From contig MVZM01000018.1 of assembly GCA_002068415.1 (NCBI GenBank), positions 1-35,401 on the forward strand: 35,401 nucleotides of DNA, given 5' to 3'. Origin of the DNA: Tenericutes bacterium ADurb.BinA124 (GTDB lineage: Bacteria; Bacillota_I; Bacilli_A; ML615J-28; CAG-698). The translations under genes and the position numbers were made by a program. Numbering within the stretch: position 1 is the first letter of the stretch; each line of letters starts with the position of its first letter. Under the pieces are notes generated by a model, which searched no databases, was not told where the DNA came from, and worked only from the letters and a program-made list of their open reading frames with translations. Below are positions 15,924-27,158 of the stretch, piece by piece.

Positions 15924-16923
15924 TTTTCACCAATTCAACTTGTTCAACAAAGGAAACCGGATGAAATTTATAAATGCGGCGGAGAATAAACAAAACAATT
16001 CCTACCACTACCATAACAACGGAAATAACCTGGGCTTGCCTAAACTGCGTTCCAAAGAGTGTCACCATTAACGCATCGGTCCTAATACTTTCCACAAAAA
16101 AGCGACCGACACCATACCATACTAAATAGAATAAGGCCGCATCCCCTAACCAATACTTTTTCCAGTATTTTCTCGTGATTAAAAGAATCATTAAGCCGAT
16201 AAAATTCCAAGCCGACTCATATAAAAAGGTCGGGTGCATGTAGTTGCGCATCGGTGAATCAATGGGAGCATTATACCAATTATCAGCTAAATACATTTGG
16301 TCAATAATGAAGTCCGGAAGCCACAGTTTTTCCAAAAACATTCTTCCTTCCGCAACAGATGCGGAAATGGGACCACCATGGGCTTCTTGGTTAAAGAAGT
16401 TCCCCCAACGGCCGGCAATCTGGCCAATGAGAAAACCTGGCAGCAATAATTCCAAAACCGCATAAATATCCATTTTGCGTTTCTTACAAAAAATAACCGT
16501 AAAAATGGAGGCCGCAATAACGGCGCCATGAATGGCAAGTCCGCCTTCTTCATTAACGAAACCGGTGAATATCCGTAAGGGATCTTCACTAAATCCCCCC
16601 GATTTCCACGAGAAAATCACATAATAAAGGCGAGATCCTAAAACACCGATTAAGACGCCCCAAATAAAGCCGTCAAACAAATCATTTTCTTTCACACCTA
16701 ATTTCTTCGCCACATGCATGCCATAGAAATAAGCGCCCATAATACCGATTAAGATACAAATAGCATACCAATAAATATTACGCCCAAAGATGGTAAACGC
16801 CACTCGGTCAATAATGGTAATCTCATTACCTAAAGAATCCTGACCGCTTCGAATACTGCAACCGACTAAAAAAAGCGCAATTAACAAGAGCATCGTTAAG
16901 ATAACATAACGTTTGATTTTCAT
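15907..16923 (-). CDS. lgt: Prolipoprotein diacylglyceryl transferase with an N-terminal lipobox extension
   Basis: 338 residues and seven-plus membrane helices. Catalytic and binding motifs are present: GGLAIHG (His132), GRWGNFFNQE (Arg172, Asn175, Glu180) and VGRFFVESIR. Lgt moves a diacylglyceryl group from phosphatidylglycerol to the lipobox Cys of prolipoproteins in the cytoplasmic membrane. Unusually, the first 40 residues precede the normal Lgt start and look like a lipoprotein signal: KIKR, a hydrophobic stretch, then LFLVGCSIRSG with Cys22. The start is well supported, as its ATG overlaps the stop of the upstream gene (ATGA), and no internal Met follows until after the core begins. 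The gene ends in TGA. Confidence 0.92.
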   Translation of the reverse strand: MKIKRYVILTMLLLIALFLVGCSIRSGQDSLGNEITIIDRVAFTIFGRNIYWYAICILIGIMGAYFYGMHVAKKLGVKENDLFDGFIWGVLIGVLGSRLYYVIFSWKSGGFSEDPLRIFTGFVNEEGGLAIHGAVIAASIFTVIFCKKRKMDIYAVLELLLPGFLIGQIAGRWGNFFNQEAHGGPISASVAEGRMFLEKLWLPDFIIDQMYLADNWYNAPIDSPMRNYMHPTFLYESAWNFIGLMILLITRKYWKKYWLGDAALFYLVWYGVGRFFVESIRTDALMVTLFGTQFRQAQVISVVMVVVGIVLFILRRIYKFHPVSFVEQVELVKNGHHI

Positions 16924-17459
16924 TTTTTAACCTTCTTTACTTCAATAACTTTATTTCGACTTAAAAAAATCATTCTCATGATGGTCCGAGCCACCATAAA
17001 AATTAAAAAGAATAATAAAACTTTCCCATTGGAACTCGGTTCTAAATCCGGTGTAAAGAGCCAGGCAATAATAAAGGCGACAATCATCACCGGAATGTAA
17101 ACAAGCCCAAAGGAAGAAATCACTAAACGAAAGAAATAACGGTTTAAGACTTGTTTTAAAATTAGTTCCACAACCGAAAATAACACACTCAGCATGATAA
17201 TGTTTAAAATTTTACTGTCCGTAAATTCCAAATAGCCGTTAATACTGACAATCAATAATAAGTCAAAGATAAACGATAATACCGTCGTAATAATAATGGT
17301 TTTCCAGGATGGTTTCTTCGGGTTAATCCGAACAAACCGAATTTCACCTTCTTCCTCTAATTGATCTCTTAATTCCTCAACCAAATGATCAATTTGCTCT
17401 TGTGAATCATCTTCTTTAGTCTCGTCCGGTTTTTCAACCGGAGGTTTTTGGTCGTTCAT
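16920..17459 (-). CDS. Membrane protein of unknown function in the uvrA-lgt operon
   Basis: 179 residues. A long acidic N-terminal tail (residues 1-40, rich in Glu/Asp) is followed by four hydrophobic segments from about residue 52 to 163 and a basic C terminus (RNKVIEVKKVKK). No family is recognised. It sits where hprK is often found in Bacillota but has no HPr kinase motif. It is 15 nt downstream of uvrA and overlaps lgt by 4 nt, so it is co-translated with lgt. AAGGAG precedes the start. Confidence 0.7.
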   Translation of the reverse strand: MNDQKPPVEKPDETKEDDSQEQIDHLVEELRDQLEEEGEIRFVRINPKKPSWKTIIITTVLSFIFDLLLIVSINGYLEFTDSKILNIIMLSVLFSVVELILKQVLNRYFFRLVISSFGLVYIPVMIVAFIIAWLFTPDLEPSSNGKVLLFFLIFMVARTIMRMIFLSRNKVIEVKKVKK

Positions 17460-17474
17460 TTGGTCTCCTTTCTG

Positions 17475-20291
17475 TTAATGCATAACACGTTTTAAATATT
17501 TCCCTGTATAGGATTTTTCACATTGCAAGATGTCTTCCGGCGTACCGGTGAAAATCACTTCCCCACCATAATCGCCACCTTCAGGGCCTAAATCGATTAA
17601 ATAATCAGCACTTTTGATGACATCGAGATTATGTTCAATGATGATGACACTCGCCCCTTGGTCAACAATGTAATTGATGACTTCCAACAATCTTTTCACA
17701 TCATCGGAATGCAGTCCGGTGGTCGGTTCATCCAATAAATAAATGGTGCGGTCGGTAATCTTCTTATGCAGTTCACTCGCTAACTTCACTCTTTGTGCTT
17801 CACCACCCGAAAGGGTAGTAGCACTTTGCCCTAAGCGGATATACCCTAAACCGACATCTTCCATCGTCTGCAGTTTGTTTTTAATCTGGGGGATTTTATC
17901 AAAGAACGCTAAAGCTTCGGTGACCGTCATTTTCAACACATCCGCTATATTTTTACCGCGGTATTTAACCTCCAAAGTTTCGGGATTATAGCGGCTGCCA
18001 CGACATTCTTCACAAGGAATGTAAACATCGGGCAAAAAATGCATTTCAATCCGAATAACACCATCGCCACTGCAACGCTCACACCGTCCCCCTTTCACAT
18101 TGAAGGAAAAACGGCTTTTGTTATAGCCGCGAACTTTGGCTTCAACACTCTCAGCGAATAAATCACGAATGTGATTAAACACGCCGGTGTAAGTCGCCGG
18201 ATTGCTTCTGGGCGTCCGGCCAATCGGTGATTGGTCAATATCAATGACTTTTTCAAAATCCTTACTACCAATAACGGCTTCACATTTCCCCGGAGTTGTT
18301 CTAGCGCGGTTAATTTCTTTTGATAAGGTTTTTAATAAAATTTCATTAATTAATGTTGATTTACCGCTCCCGCTAACACCTGTACAAACAACGAGCACTC
18401 CTTCCGGAATCACAACATCAATCGCTTTTAAATTGTTGGCCTCAGCTTTTTTGATTTCAAGAAAGCGACCATTACCGCTTCTTCTTTTTTTCGGAAGCGG
18501 AATAAATTTCTTCTTGGCCAAGTACTGTCCGGTAATACTGTTTTCGTTAGCCATGACTTCTTGGGGTGTTCCCAAAGCCACAACTTCGCCGCCATGTTCA
18601 CCGGCATAAGGGCCGATATCAACCAAAAAATCCGCTTGCATCATGATTTCTTCATCGTGTTCGACCACGATTAAAGTATTTCCTAAATCCCGCATTTCTT
18701 TTAAGGCTTTAATCAAGCGGGCATTGTCGCGCTGATGAAGACCGATTGACGGTTCATCCAAAACATATAAAACGCCCGTTAAATGCGAGCCGATTTGGGT
18801 TGCTAAGCGGATGCGTTGGCTTTCTCCGCCGGAAAGCGAAGCGGCACTTCTGGACAAGGTTAAATATTCCAAGCCTACATCAATGAGGAACTGCAAGCGT
18901 TCCTTGATTTCTTTTAATACCAAAGCCGATATCATTTGCTCTTGGGAACTTAGTTGCAAATTGTTGATAAACTTATTGGCTTCCAAAATCGTCATTTTGG
19001 TAAATTCCCACAGGTTTTTACCACCGACAACAACGCTTAAAGCTTGTTTGGATAATCTTTGCCCATGACACTCTGGACATTCGTAATCCGCTAAATAGGA
19101 ATTATAATACTCTCGCGAAAAATTGGAAGTGGTTTCTAAATAACGGCGTTCAATTAAGGTCGCAATGCCTTCAATGTATTGGGTTTTTCGGAAGGTGTTG
19201 GCGCTCCTTGTCGTTATTTGGTAAGTAATCGGTTCTTTGGAACCGACTAAAATAATCTCTTTTTCTTCATCGCTTAAATCTTGGTAAGGTTTGTTTAAGT
19301 CAATGCCATAATGATTGCTCATCTTCTCAAACATCTGCCATTCAATATTTTCAGTATCGACGATATTGCGTAAGTATTTAATAGCCCCTTGGCGGATCGA
19401 TAACTCCGGATTGGTGACTAATAAATTAACATCAACTTTTTGTAAGACTCCTAAACCCTTGCATTCCGGGCAAGCCCCAAAGGGCGAATTAAAGGAAAAC
19501 AAGCGTGGTTCTAATTTCGGAATGGAAAAATCGCAATATGGGCAGGCCAAATGTTCACTATACATTGTTTCCGCACCTTCAACAGAAACAATGACCTTGC
19601 CATCGCCAAATTTTAAAGCGGTTTCCAGCGAATTAAATAAACGGGAACGAGCTTCGGGTTTTAACTTAACTCGGTCAACAACGATATCTAAATGATGTTT
19701 TTTATTTTTATCCAGTTTAATGTCTTCATCCAAATCATACAAGATGCCATCAACCCGAACTTTCGAAAAACCTTCTTTGCGGATTAAATCAAGGGTTTTT
19801 TCCTGAGTGCCTTTTTGCCCAAAAACGGCCGGACTAAAAATAATGATCCGGGATTCTTCAGCCGCTTCATAGATTTTATCGAGCATTTGAGGAATCGTTT
19901 GCGCACTTATTTCCACATGATGTTCCGGACAATAGCTTTTTCCGATTCTGGCATATAACAAACGCAGATAATCATAAATCTCCGTAACCGTTCCCACAGT
20001 TGAACGGGGATTTTTGTTGGCACTCTTTTGGTCGATGGCAATCGCCGGCGATAAGCCTTCAATGGAATCGACATCGGGTTTATTAACATTACCTAAAAAC
20101 TGGCGGGCATAAGCGGATAAGCTCTCCACATAGCGTCTCTGCCCTTCCGCATAAATCGTATCGAAAGCCAAAGATGTTTTCCCACTTCCGGATAAACCCG
20201 TCATAACGACGAATTTCTCCTTCGGAATTTTTAAACTGATGTTTTTTAAATTGTTTTCGCGAGCACCTTTGATTTCGATATATTTTTGCAT
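17475..20291 (-). CDS. uvrA: Excinuclease ABC subunit A
   Basis: 938 residues from the ATG at 20291 (MQKYIEIKGARENNLKNISL). This start is preferred over a GTG nine bases upstream because AGGTGA lies before it. Two ABC ATPase modules are complete: Walker A GLSGSGKTS near residue 32 and GVSGSGKST near 640, and two signatures LSGGESQR and LSGGEAQR. Zinc-binding CxxC pairs are at CPYC...CPEC and CERC...CEEC. UvrA loads UvrB at helix-distorting lesions in nucleotide excision repair. uvrB is not in the window. Confidence 0.97.
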   Translation of the reverse strand: MQKYIEIKGARENNLKNISLKIPKEKFVVMTGLSGSGKTSLAFDTIYAEGQRRYVESLSAYARQFLGNVNKPDVDSIEGLSPAIAIDQKSANKNPRSTVGTVTEIYDYLRLLYARIGKSYCPEHHVEISAQTIPQMLDKIYEAAEESRIIIFSPAVFGQKGTQEKTLDLIRKEGFSKVRVDGILYDLDEDIKLDKNKKHHLDIVVDRVKLKPEARSRLFNSLETALKFGDGKVIVSVEGAETMYSEHLACPYCDFSIPKLEPRLFSFNSPFGACPECKGLGVLQKVDVNLLVTNPELSIRQGAIKYLRNIVDTENIEWQMFEKMSNHYGIDLNKPYQDLSDEEKEIILVGSKEPITYQITTRSANTFRKTQYIEGIATLIERRYLETTSNFSREYYNSYLADYECPECHGQRLSKQALSVVVGGKNLWEFTKMTILEANKFINNLQLSSQEQMISALVLKEIKERLQFLIDVGLEYLTLSRSAASLSGGESQRIRLATQIGSHLTGVLYVLDEPSIGLHQRDNARLIKALKEMRDLGNTLIVVEHDEEIMMQADFLVDIGPYAGEHGGEVVALGTPQEVMANENSITGQYLAKKKFIPLPKKRRSGNGRFLEIKKAEANNLKAIDVVIPEGVLVVCTGVSGSGKSTLINEILLKTLSKEINRARTTPGKCEAVIGSKDFEKVIDIDQSPIGRTPRSNPATYTGVFNHIRDLFAESVEAKVRGYNKSRFSFNVKGGRCERCSGDGVIRIEMHFLPDVYIPCEECRGSRYNPETLEVKYRGKNIADVLKMTVTEALAFFDKIPQIKNKLQTMEDVGLGYIRLGQSATTLSGGEAQRVKLASELHKKITDRTIYLLDEPTTGLHSDDVKRLLEVINYIVDQGASVIIIEHNLDVIKSADYLIDLGPEGGDYGGEVIFTGTPEDILQCEKSYTGKYLKRVMH

Positions 20292-20292
20292 G

Positions 20293-22330
<2,038 letters not shown>

Positions 22331-22388
22331 TAGAAAGCAACTAGAAAAAAGTGAATAGCGAAAAAAAGGCTTTCAATGAATGTATAAC

Positions 22389-22427
22389 AAAAAAACTTGA
22401 TTTCAAATCAATGTTGATATCAAGTTT
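22389..22427 (-). terminator. Terminator of the CRISPR array transcript
   Basis: In minus direction AAACTTGAT...ATCAAGTTT forms a hairpin followed by a run of T (A run at 22389-22395 on the plus strand). It lies about 30 nt beyond the last, decayed repeat, as expected for the pre-crRNA 3' end. Additional pairing (CAATGAAT with ATTCATTG) could extend the stem. Confidence 0.65.
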
Positions 22428-22455
22428 GAATTCATTGTGTTATCAAATAATAACA

Positions 22456-25400
22456 GTTTCAATAATACAAAGGAACAATAAACACACGATAAACAAGAAA
22501 GCCAAGAAGACCCGTTTAAGTTACAACGCCTACAAAGGAACAATAAACACGAAAACTTAAACCAAAACTGTCTTTTACTCTACTTCTGTTACAACGCCTA
22601 CAAAGGAACAATAAACACATTTCACTTCCTTGGCAGAAACTAGCAAGAAATGCCAGTTACAACGCCTACAAAGGAACAATAAACACAAACGCTGAAAGTG
22701 AATTATTCAACGCCTTATGCTAGTTACAACGCCTACAAAGGAACAATAAACACTAGGGCCTGATACTCTGGAATACCCAGAGTGATTCGTTACAACGCCT
22801 ACAAAGGAACAATAAACACATGACAAAGGCAAAAAAGGCACGTTATCAGTAACGAGTTACAACGCCTACAAAGGAACAATAAACACAGAAAATACGGTGT
22901 CCTTCTCGGGACACGAGACCAGTTACAACGCCTACAAAGGAACAATAAACACGTGATAACTACTGGAAGAATGGAACTTGGGCAGGGTTACAACGCCTAC
23001 AAAGGAACAATAAACACAGAATGCACCAAAAACGCAAAAAAACGAATTCAAGTTACAACGCCTACAAAGGAACAATAAACACCTTTTTATAAGGCTAGTG
23101 TTGTAATCTTGTTTATCGTTACAACGCCTACAAAGGAACAATAAACACTTTTAAGCTATATAAAGAAACCACAACCTGTTTAAGTTACAACGCCTACAAA
23201 GGAACAATAAACACAGACCACATTGTGGTCGAGATCCCGAGAGGGATGAGTTACAACGCCTACAAAGGAACAATAAACACACGGTATAATCCAGTTTCTA
23301 TAATCAAAGGGTTTAAGTTACAACGCCTACAAAGGAACAATAAACACGAAAAGGGGCAAAGAGATATCTTAGCAGATATCTTACGTTACAACGCCTACAA
23401 AGGAACAATAAACACATTTTAAGTTTGCTAACCAAGTTTTTGCCCAGGTGTTACAACGCCTACAAAGGAACAATAAACACCGATTGATGTCCCCTGGTTT
23501 TTGGCTAGTAAAATGAGTTACAACGCCTACAAAGGAACAATAAACACAAGTTAATATGTTAGAAGAACGCATTAAAGCTTTAGTTACAACGCCTACAAAG
23601 GAACAATAAACACGGAACGGTTACTTTGGGTCAAGTAAATTATTATAAGTTACAACGCCTACAAAGGAACAATAAACACTAGTTGTAGTAGTCCCCATTA
23701 ATATATAAAAATAAGTTACAACGCCTACAAAGGAACAATAAACACGCGAAAGCAATTAAAAGTTATTTGCCCGTTAACAAGGTTACAACGCCTACAAAGG
23801 AACAATAAACACATTATGTTGGCAAAATCGAAAAAGAGATTGCTAAGTTACAACGCCTACAAAGGAACAATAAACACATGATAGTAGTAAGTAGCCGTGT
23901 AAAAATGCGTGCGTTACAACGCCTACAAAGGAACAATAAACACAAGGAATTATTTTATAATGATTTCCCTTGGTTAGAAGTTACAACGCCTACAAAGGAA
24001 CAATAAACACAAAACGATATGCTCGTTCATATAGTGCCGGAAAATCTGTTACAACGCCTACAAAGGAACAATAAACACATTTTAGTCACACCAGATTCTA
24101 AATTAGCAAGCCTGGTTACAACGCCTACAAAGGAACAATAAACACATGAATATGGGAGGTAAAACGATGAATAGTTACTTGTTACAACGCCTACAAAGGA
24201 ACAATAAACACAGCTTGACGCAAGGACAAAAGCAATAATAAGCGAGTTACAACGCCTACAAAGGAACAATAAACACATGCCAAATTATTTCATTTCTCAA
24301 AATCCAACCTGTTACAACGCCTACAAAGGAACAATAAACACGGAAGAATGGAACTTGGGCAGGCGAAACAGTAACTAGTTACAACGCCTACAAAGGAACA
24401 ATAAACACATGGACACCCTGGCTATATGAGCAGGGGTGATGTGGTTACAACGCCTACAAAGGAACAATAAACACGAAAAAATATCAATACCCGATGAAGT
24501 ATTGGTTAAGTTACAACGCCTACAAAGGAACAATAAACACGTTTAGGTCTATATGATGATAATTATAATCTTATTAAGTTACAACGCCTACAAAGGAACA
24601 ATAAACACGAAAAACACTTTGTGCTATTTAGCTAGAGTTAGTCAGTTACAACGCCTACAAAGGAACAATAAACACAGTTTGCCAATAAAAATTGTTTCCG
24701 TGTCAAAAAGTTACAACGCCTACAAAGGAACAATAAACACTGATAAGCTTGGTGTTTATCAAGGTGCTTGGACTAGTTACAACGCCTACAAAGGAACAAT
24801 AAACACTTGGTAGATCCATTCTTAAAGAATGTGGATATTCTCGTTACAACGCCTACAAAGGAACAATAAACACACAATACTGAATTATATAATGAGGCTT
24901 ATGATTTGTTACAACGCCTACAAAGGAACAATAAACACAAATATGGCGGTAAAGTTTGTCCCTTCAATAAAGTGTTACAACGCCTACAAAGGAACAATAA
25001 ACACAGGACCTGACACTCTGGAATATCCAAAGTGATAAGTTACAACGCCTACAAAGGAACAATAAACACATCACTACATTATTTTTGAACTATATACAAC
25101 ATTAGTTACAACGCCTACAAAGGAACAATAAACACGAGATCTAAAACGCTATCAAGAAATGATAGCGGAGTTACAACGCCTACAAAGGAACAATAAACAC
25201 CATTGCCTTAGGACCTAACACTTTGGAATATCCAAGTTACAACGCCTACAAAGGAACAATAAACACATGGGTTACAGATTACATGCAACGATGCCTAATA
25301 TGTTACAACGCCTACAAAGGAACAATAAACACAGCTTTGGTTTTTACCTTATTAGTCTTCAGGTTGATTGTTACAACGCCTACAAAGGAACAATAAACAC

Positions 25401-26726
25401 GGTATATAATACATACCTTTAAAGATAATTTATTATCGTTACAACGCCTACAAAGGAACAATAAACACTAAGTTGGGGAAAATTTAACGCAAAACATATG
25501 GTTGTTACAACGCCTACAAAGGAACAATAAACACAAGTCGAACAAAGCCCGTGGTTTTATGAATCTCAGTTACAACGCCTACAAAGGAACAATAAACACA
25601 GATATAATATCAAAATTTAATTTAGGGGGAGAGATAGTTACAACGCCTACAAAGGAACAATAAACACTGATAGAATAAAATTAATAAAAAAAGATAAAAA
25701 AGTTACAACGCCTACAAAGGAACAATAAACACATAAGAGCGTCGGCGACTACAAAAAAGCTATCAAGTTACAACGCCTACAAAGGAACAATAAACACAAG
25801 TCTTGCCTGGGTTTTTCTTTTTATCAGCCCTCGTTACAACGCCTACAAAGGAACAATAAACACGCATGTTAAAAAAATCAAACGGAATGGCTCTTTTATT
25901 GTTACAACGCCTACAAAGGAACAATAAACACGAGTTACCTATTGCTATAAAGAAATAGGGTTGTAATCGTTACAACGCCTACAAAGGAACAATAAACACA
26001 TATTAGAACTTTATAAATTGAATTTGACTGAAAAGTTACAACGCCTACAAAGGAACAATAAACACTTGGTCTAGATATGCAGAAGTTGTTGGAAAAGCTG
26101 GTTACAACGCCTACAAAGGAACAATAAACACAAAAATATTACTCTAATATTAGTTATGGTTATAAGGTTACAACGCCTACAAAGGAACAATAAACACCAA
26201 AGTTCACCTGCAAAATGTTAAATATATTATTAGTTACAACGCCTACAAAGGAACAATAAACACGAACCAAGTTAGCAAAAGAGTGTTTTGGTTTAACAGT
26301 TACAACGCCTACAAAGGAACAATAAACACGTAGTGCGTAAGTACTACAAGCATTTAACCAGCGTGTTACAACGCCTACAAAGGAACAATAAACACAAATA
26401 TGAAATGCTTTAGGAAAATTAAGACTTATGGTTACAACGCCTACAAAGGAACAATAAACACGAACTTGTAACCCGATGTTCCGAAAGCAGCATCTTGTTA
26501 CAACGCCTACAAAGGAACAATAAACACGAACGCCTGTGAACAAGTTCATTAACATCATCCATGTTACAACGCCTACAAAGGAACAATAAACACGGTCTTC
26601 ATCAAAAACAATTTTTTCATCTATTATTTGTTACAACGCCTACAAAGGAACAATAAACACTGATAATATTGTAAATGATATATTAGACGCTTTTAGTTAC
26701 AACGCCTACAAAGGAACAATAAACAC
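22456..26726 (-). CRISPR. Type III-A CRISPR array, 65 repeats and 64 spacers
   Basis: A 31-nt repeat (plus strand begins GTTACAACGC, ends ATAAACAC) occurs 65 times with spacers of 34-37 nt, mean period about 66 nt. By eye the 64 copies from 22520 to 26696 are identical; the copy at 22456-22485 is decayed (30 nt, several changes in its first half), marking the leader-distal end. On the minus strand the repeat ends in GCGTTGTAAC, resembling the usual ATTGAAAC-like 3' end that becomes the 5' crRNA tag, so the array is transcribed on the minus strand, like cas. New spacers should enter near 26696. No internal insertion or deletion was seen. Related spacers at 22754, 25005 and 25201, and at 22953 and 24342, are discussed under findings. 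Confidence 0.98.
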
Positions 26727-26885
26727 GCATAAAAATAGCTCATTTTAGCTCTAATGAACATATTTAACTTAAATTTTCTTTATTAAAATCATTTTGTTTT
26801 ATGAATTTGCCCAAATTTCTTCGACCATTGGACAAAAAACAGAAACATTTAATGAAATTTATGCAAATATTACTTAGGTAGTCGA
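26727..26885 (-). promoter_or_regulatory. CRISPR leader
   Basis: 159 nt of AT-rich, non-coding DNA between the cas2 stop codon and the first intact repeat on the transcription-upstream side of the array. Its position next to cas1-cas2, at the end opposite the decayed repeat, fits the leader where new spacers are added and pre-crRNA transcription starts. I could not pick a confident -35/-10 pair in it. Confidence 0.65.
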
Positions 26886-27158
26886 TTAAATGATGATTGT
26901 ATTATGGTTCTTTTTTACACCTTCATAATGTTTATATAGATACTTGTCTGAAAGCATCTCATAAATAATAATACTATCATATTCAGGATTTATTTTAAAT
27001 TGCAATTCCTTTTTCAAATCGTTTAATTCTTTTTGGGTGATGTTCCCTTCAAAAACTGATTCTTGTAAATGAAATAAATATTTCCTCAATATCTTCATTA
27101 TCTTAGCACATCTTTCAGCTGCTACATCGTAAACTACAATAATGTACACCTTTACCAC
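26886..27158 (-). CDS. cas2: CRISPR adaptation protein Cas2
   Basis: 90 residues, the usual Cas2 length. It starts with the beta-strand VYIIVVYDVAAERC with the conserved Asp near residue 10, followed by a RKYLFHLQESVFEGNIT segment as in the Cas2 ferredoxin-like fold. It forms the central dimer of the Cas1-Cas2 integrase. It overlaps cas1 by 7 nt and is the last gene of the operon, next to the leader. Confidence 0.93.
   Translation of the reverse strand: MVKVYIIVVYDVAAERCAKIMKILRKYLFHLQESVFEGNITQKELNDLKKELQFKINPEYDSIIIYEMLSDKYLYKHYEGVKKNHNTIII

Noticed and set aside
18202..18609. Antisense frames of 60-135 residues over uvrA, ligA and other housekeeping genes
   Set aside because: They lack ribosome binding sites and family features and lie opposite well-conserved genes.
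25005..25235. Compensatory base changes proving an RNA hairpin in the three related spacers
   Set aside because: One variant has the full stem, the second has a mismatch and the third is cut short; the substitutions are better explained by codon degeneracy.
22932..26558. Many apparent small proteins on both strands inside the array, containing repeated YNAYKGTINT or VYCSFVGVVT
   Set aside because: They are translations of the CRISPR repeat and spacers; the repeated peptide is the repeat read in one frame.
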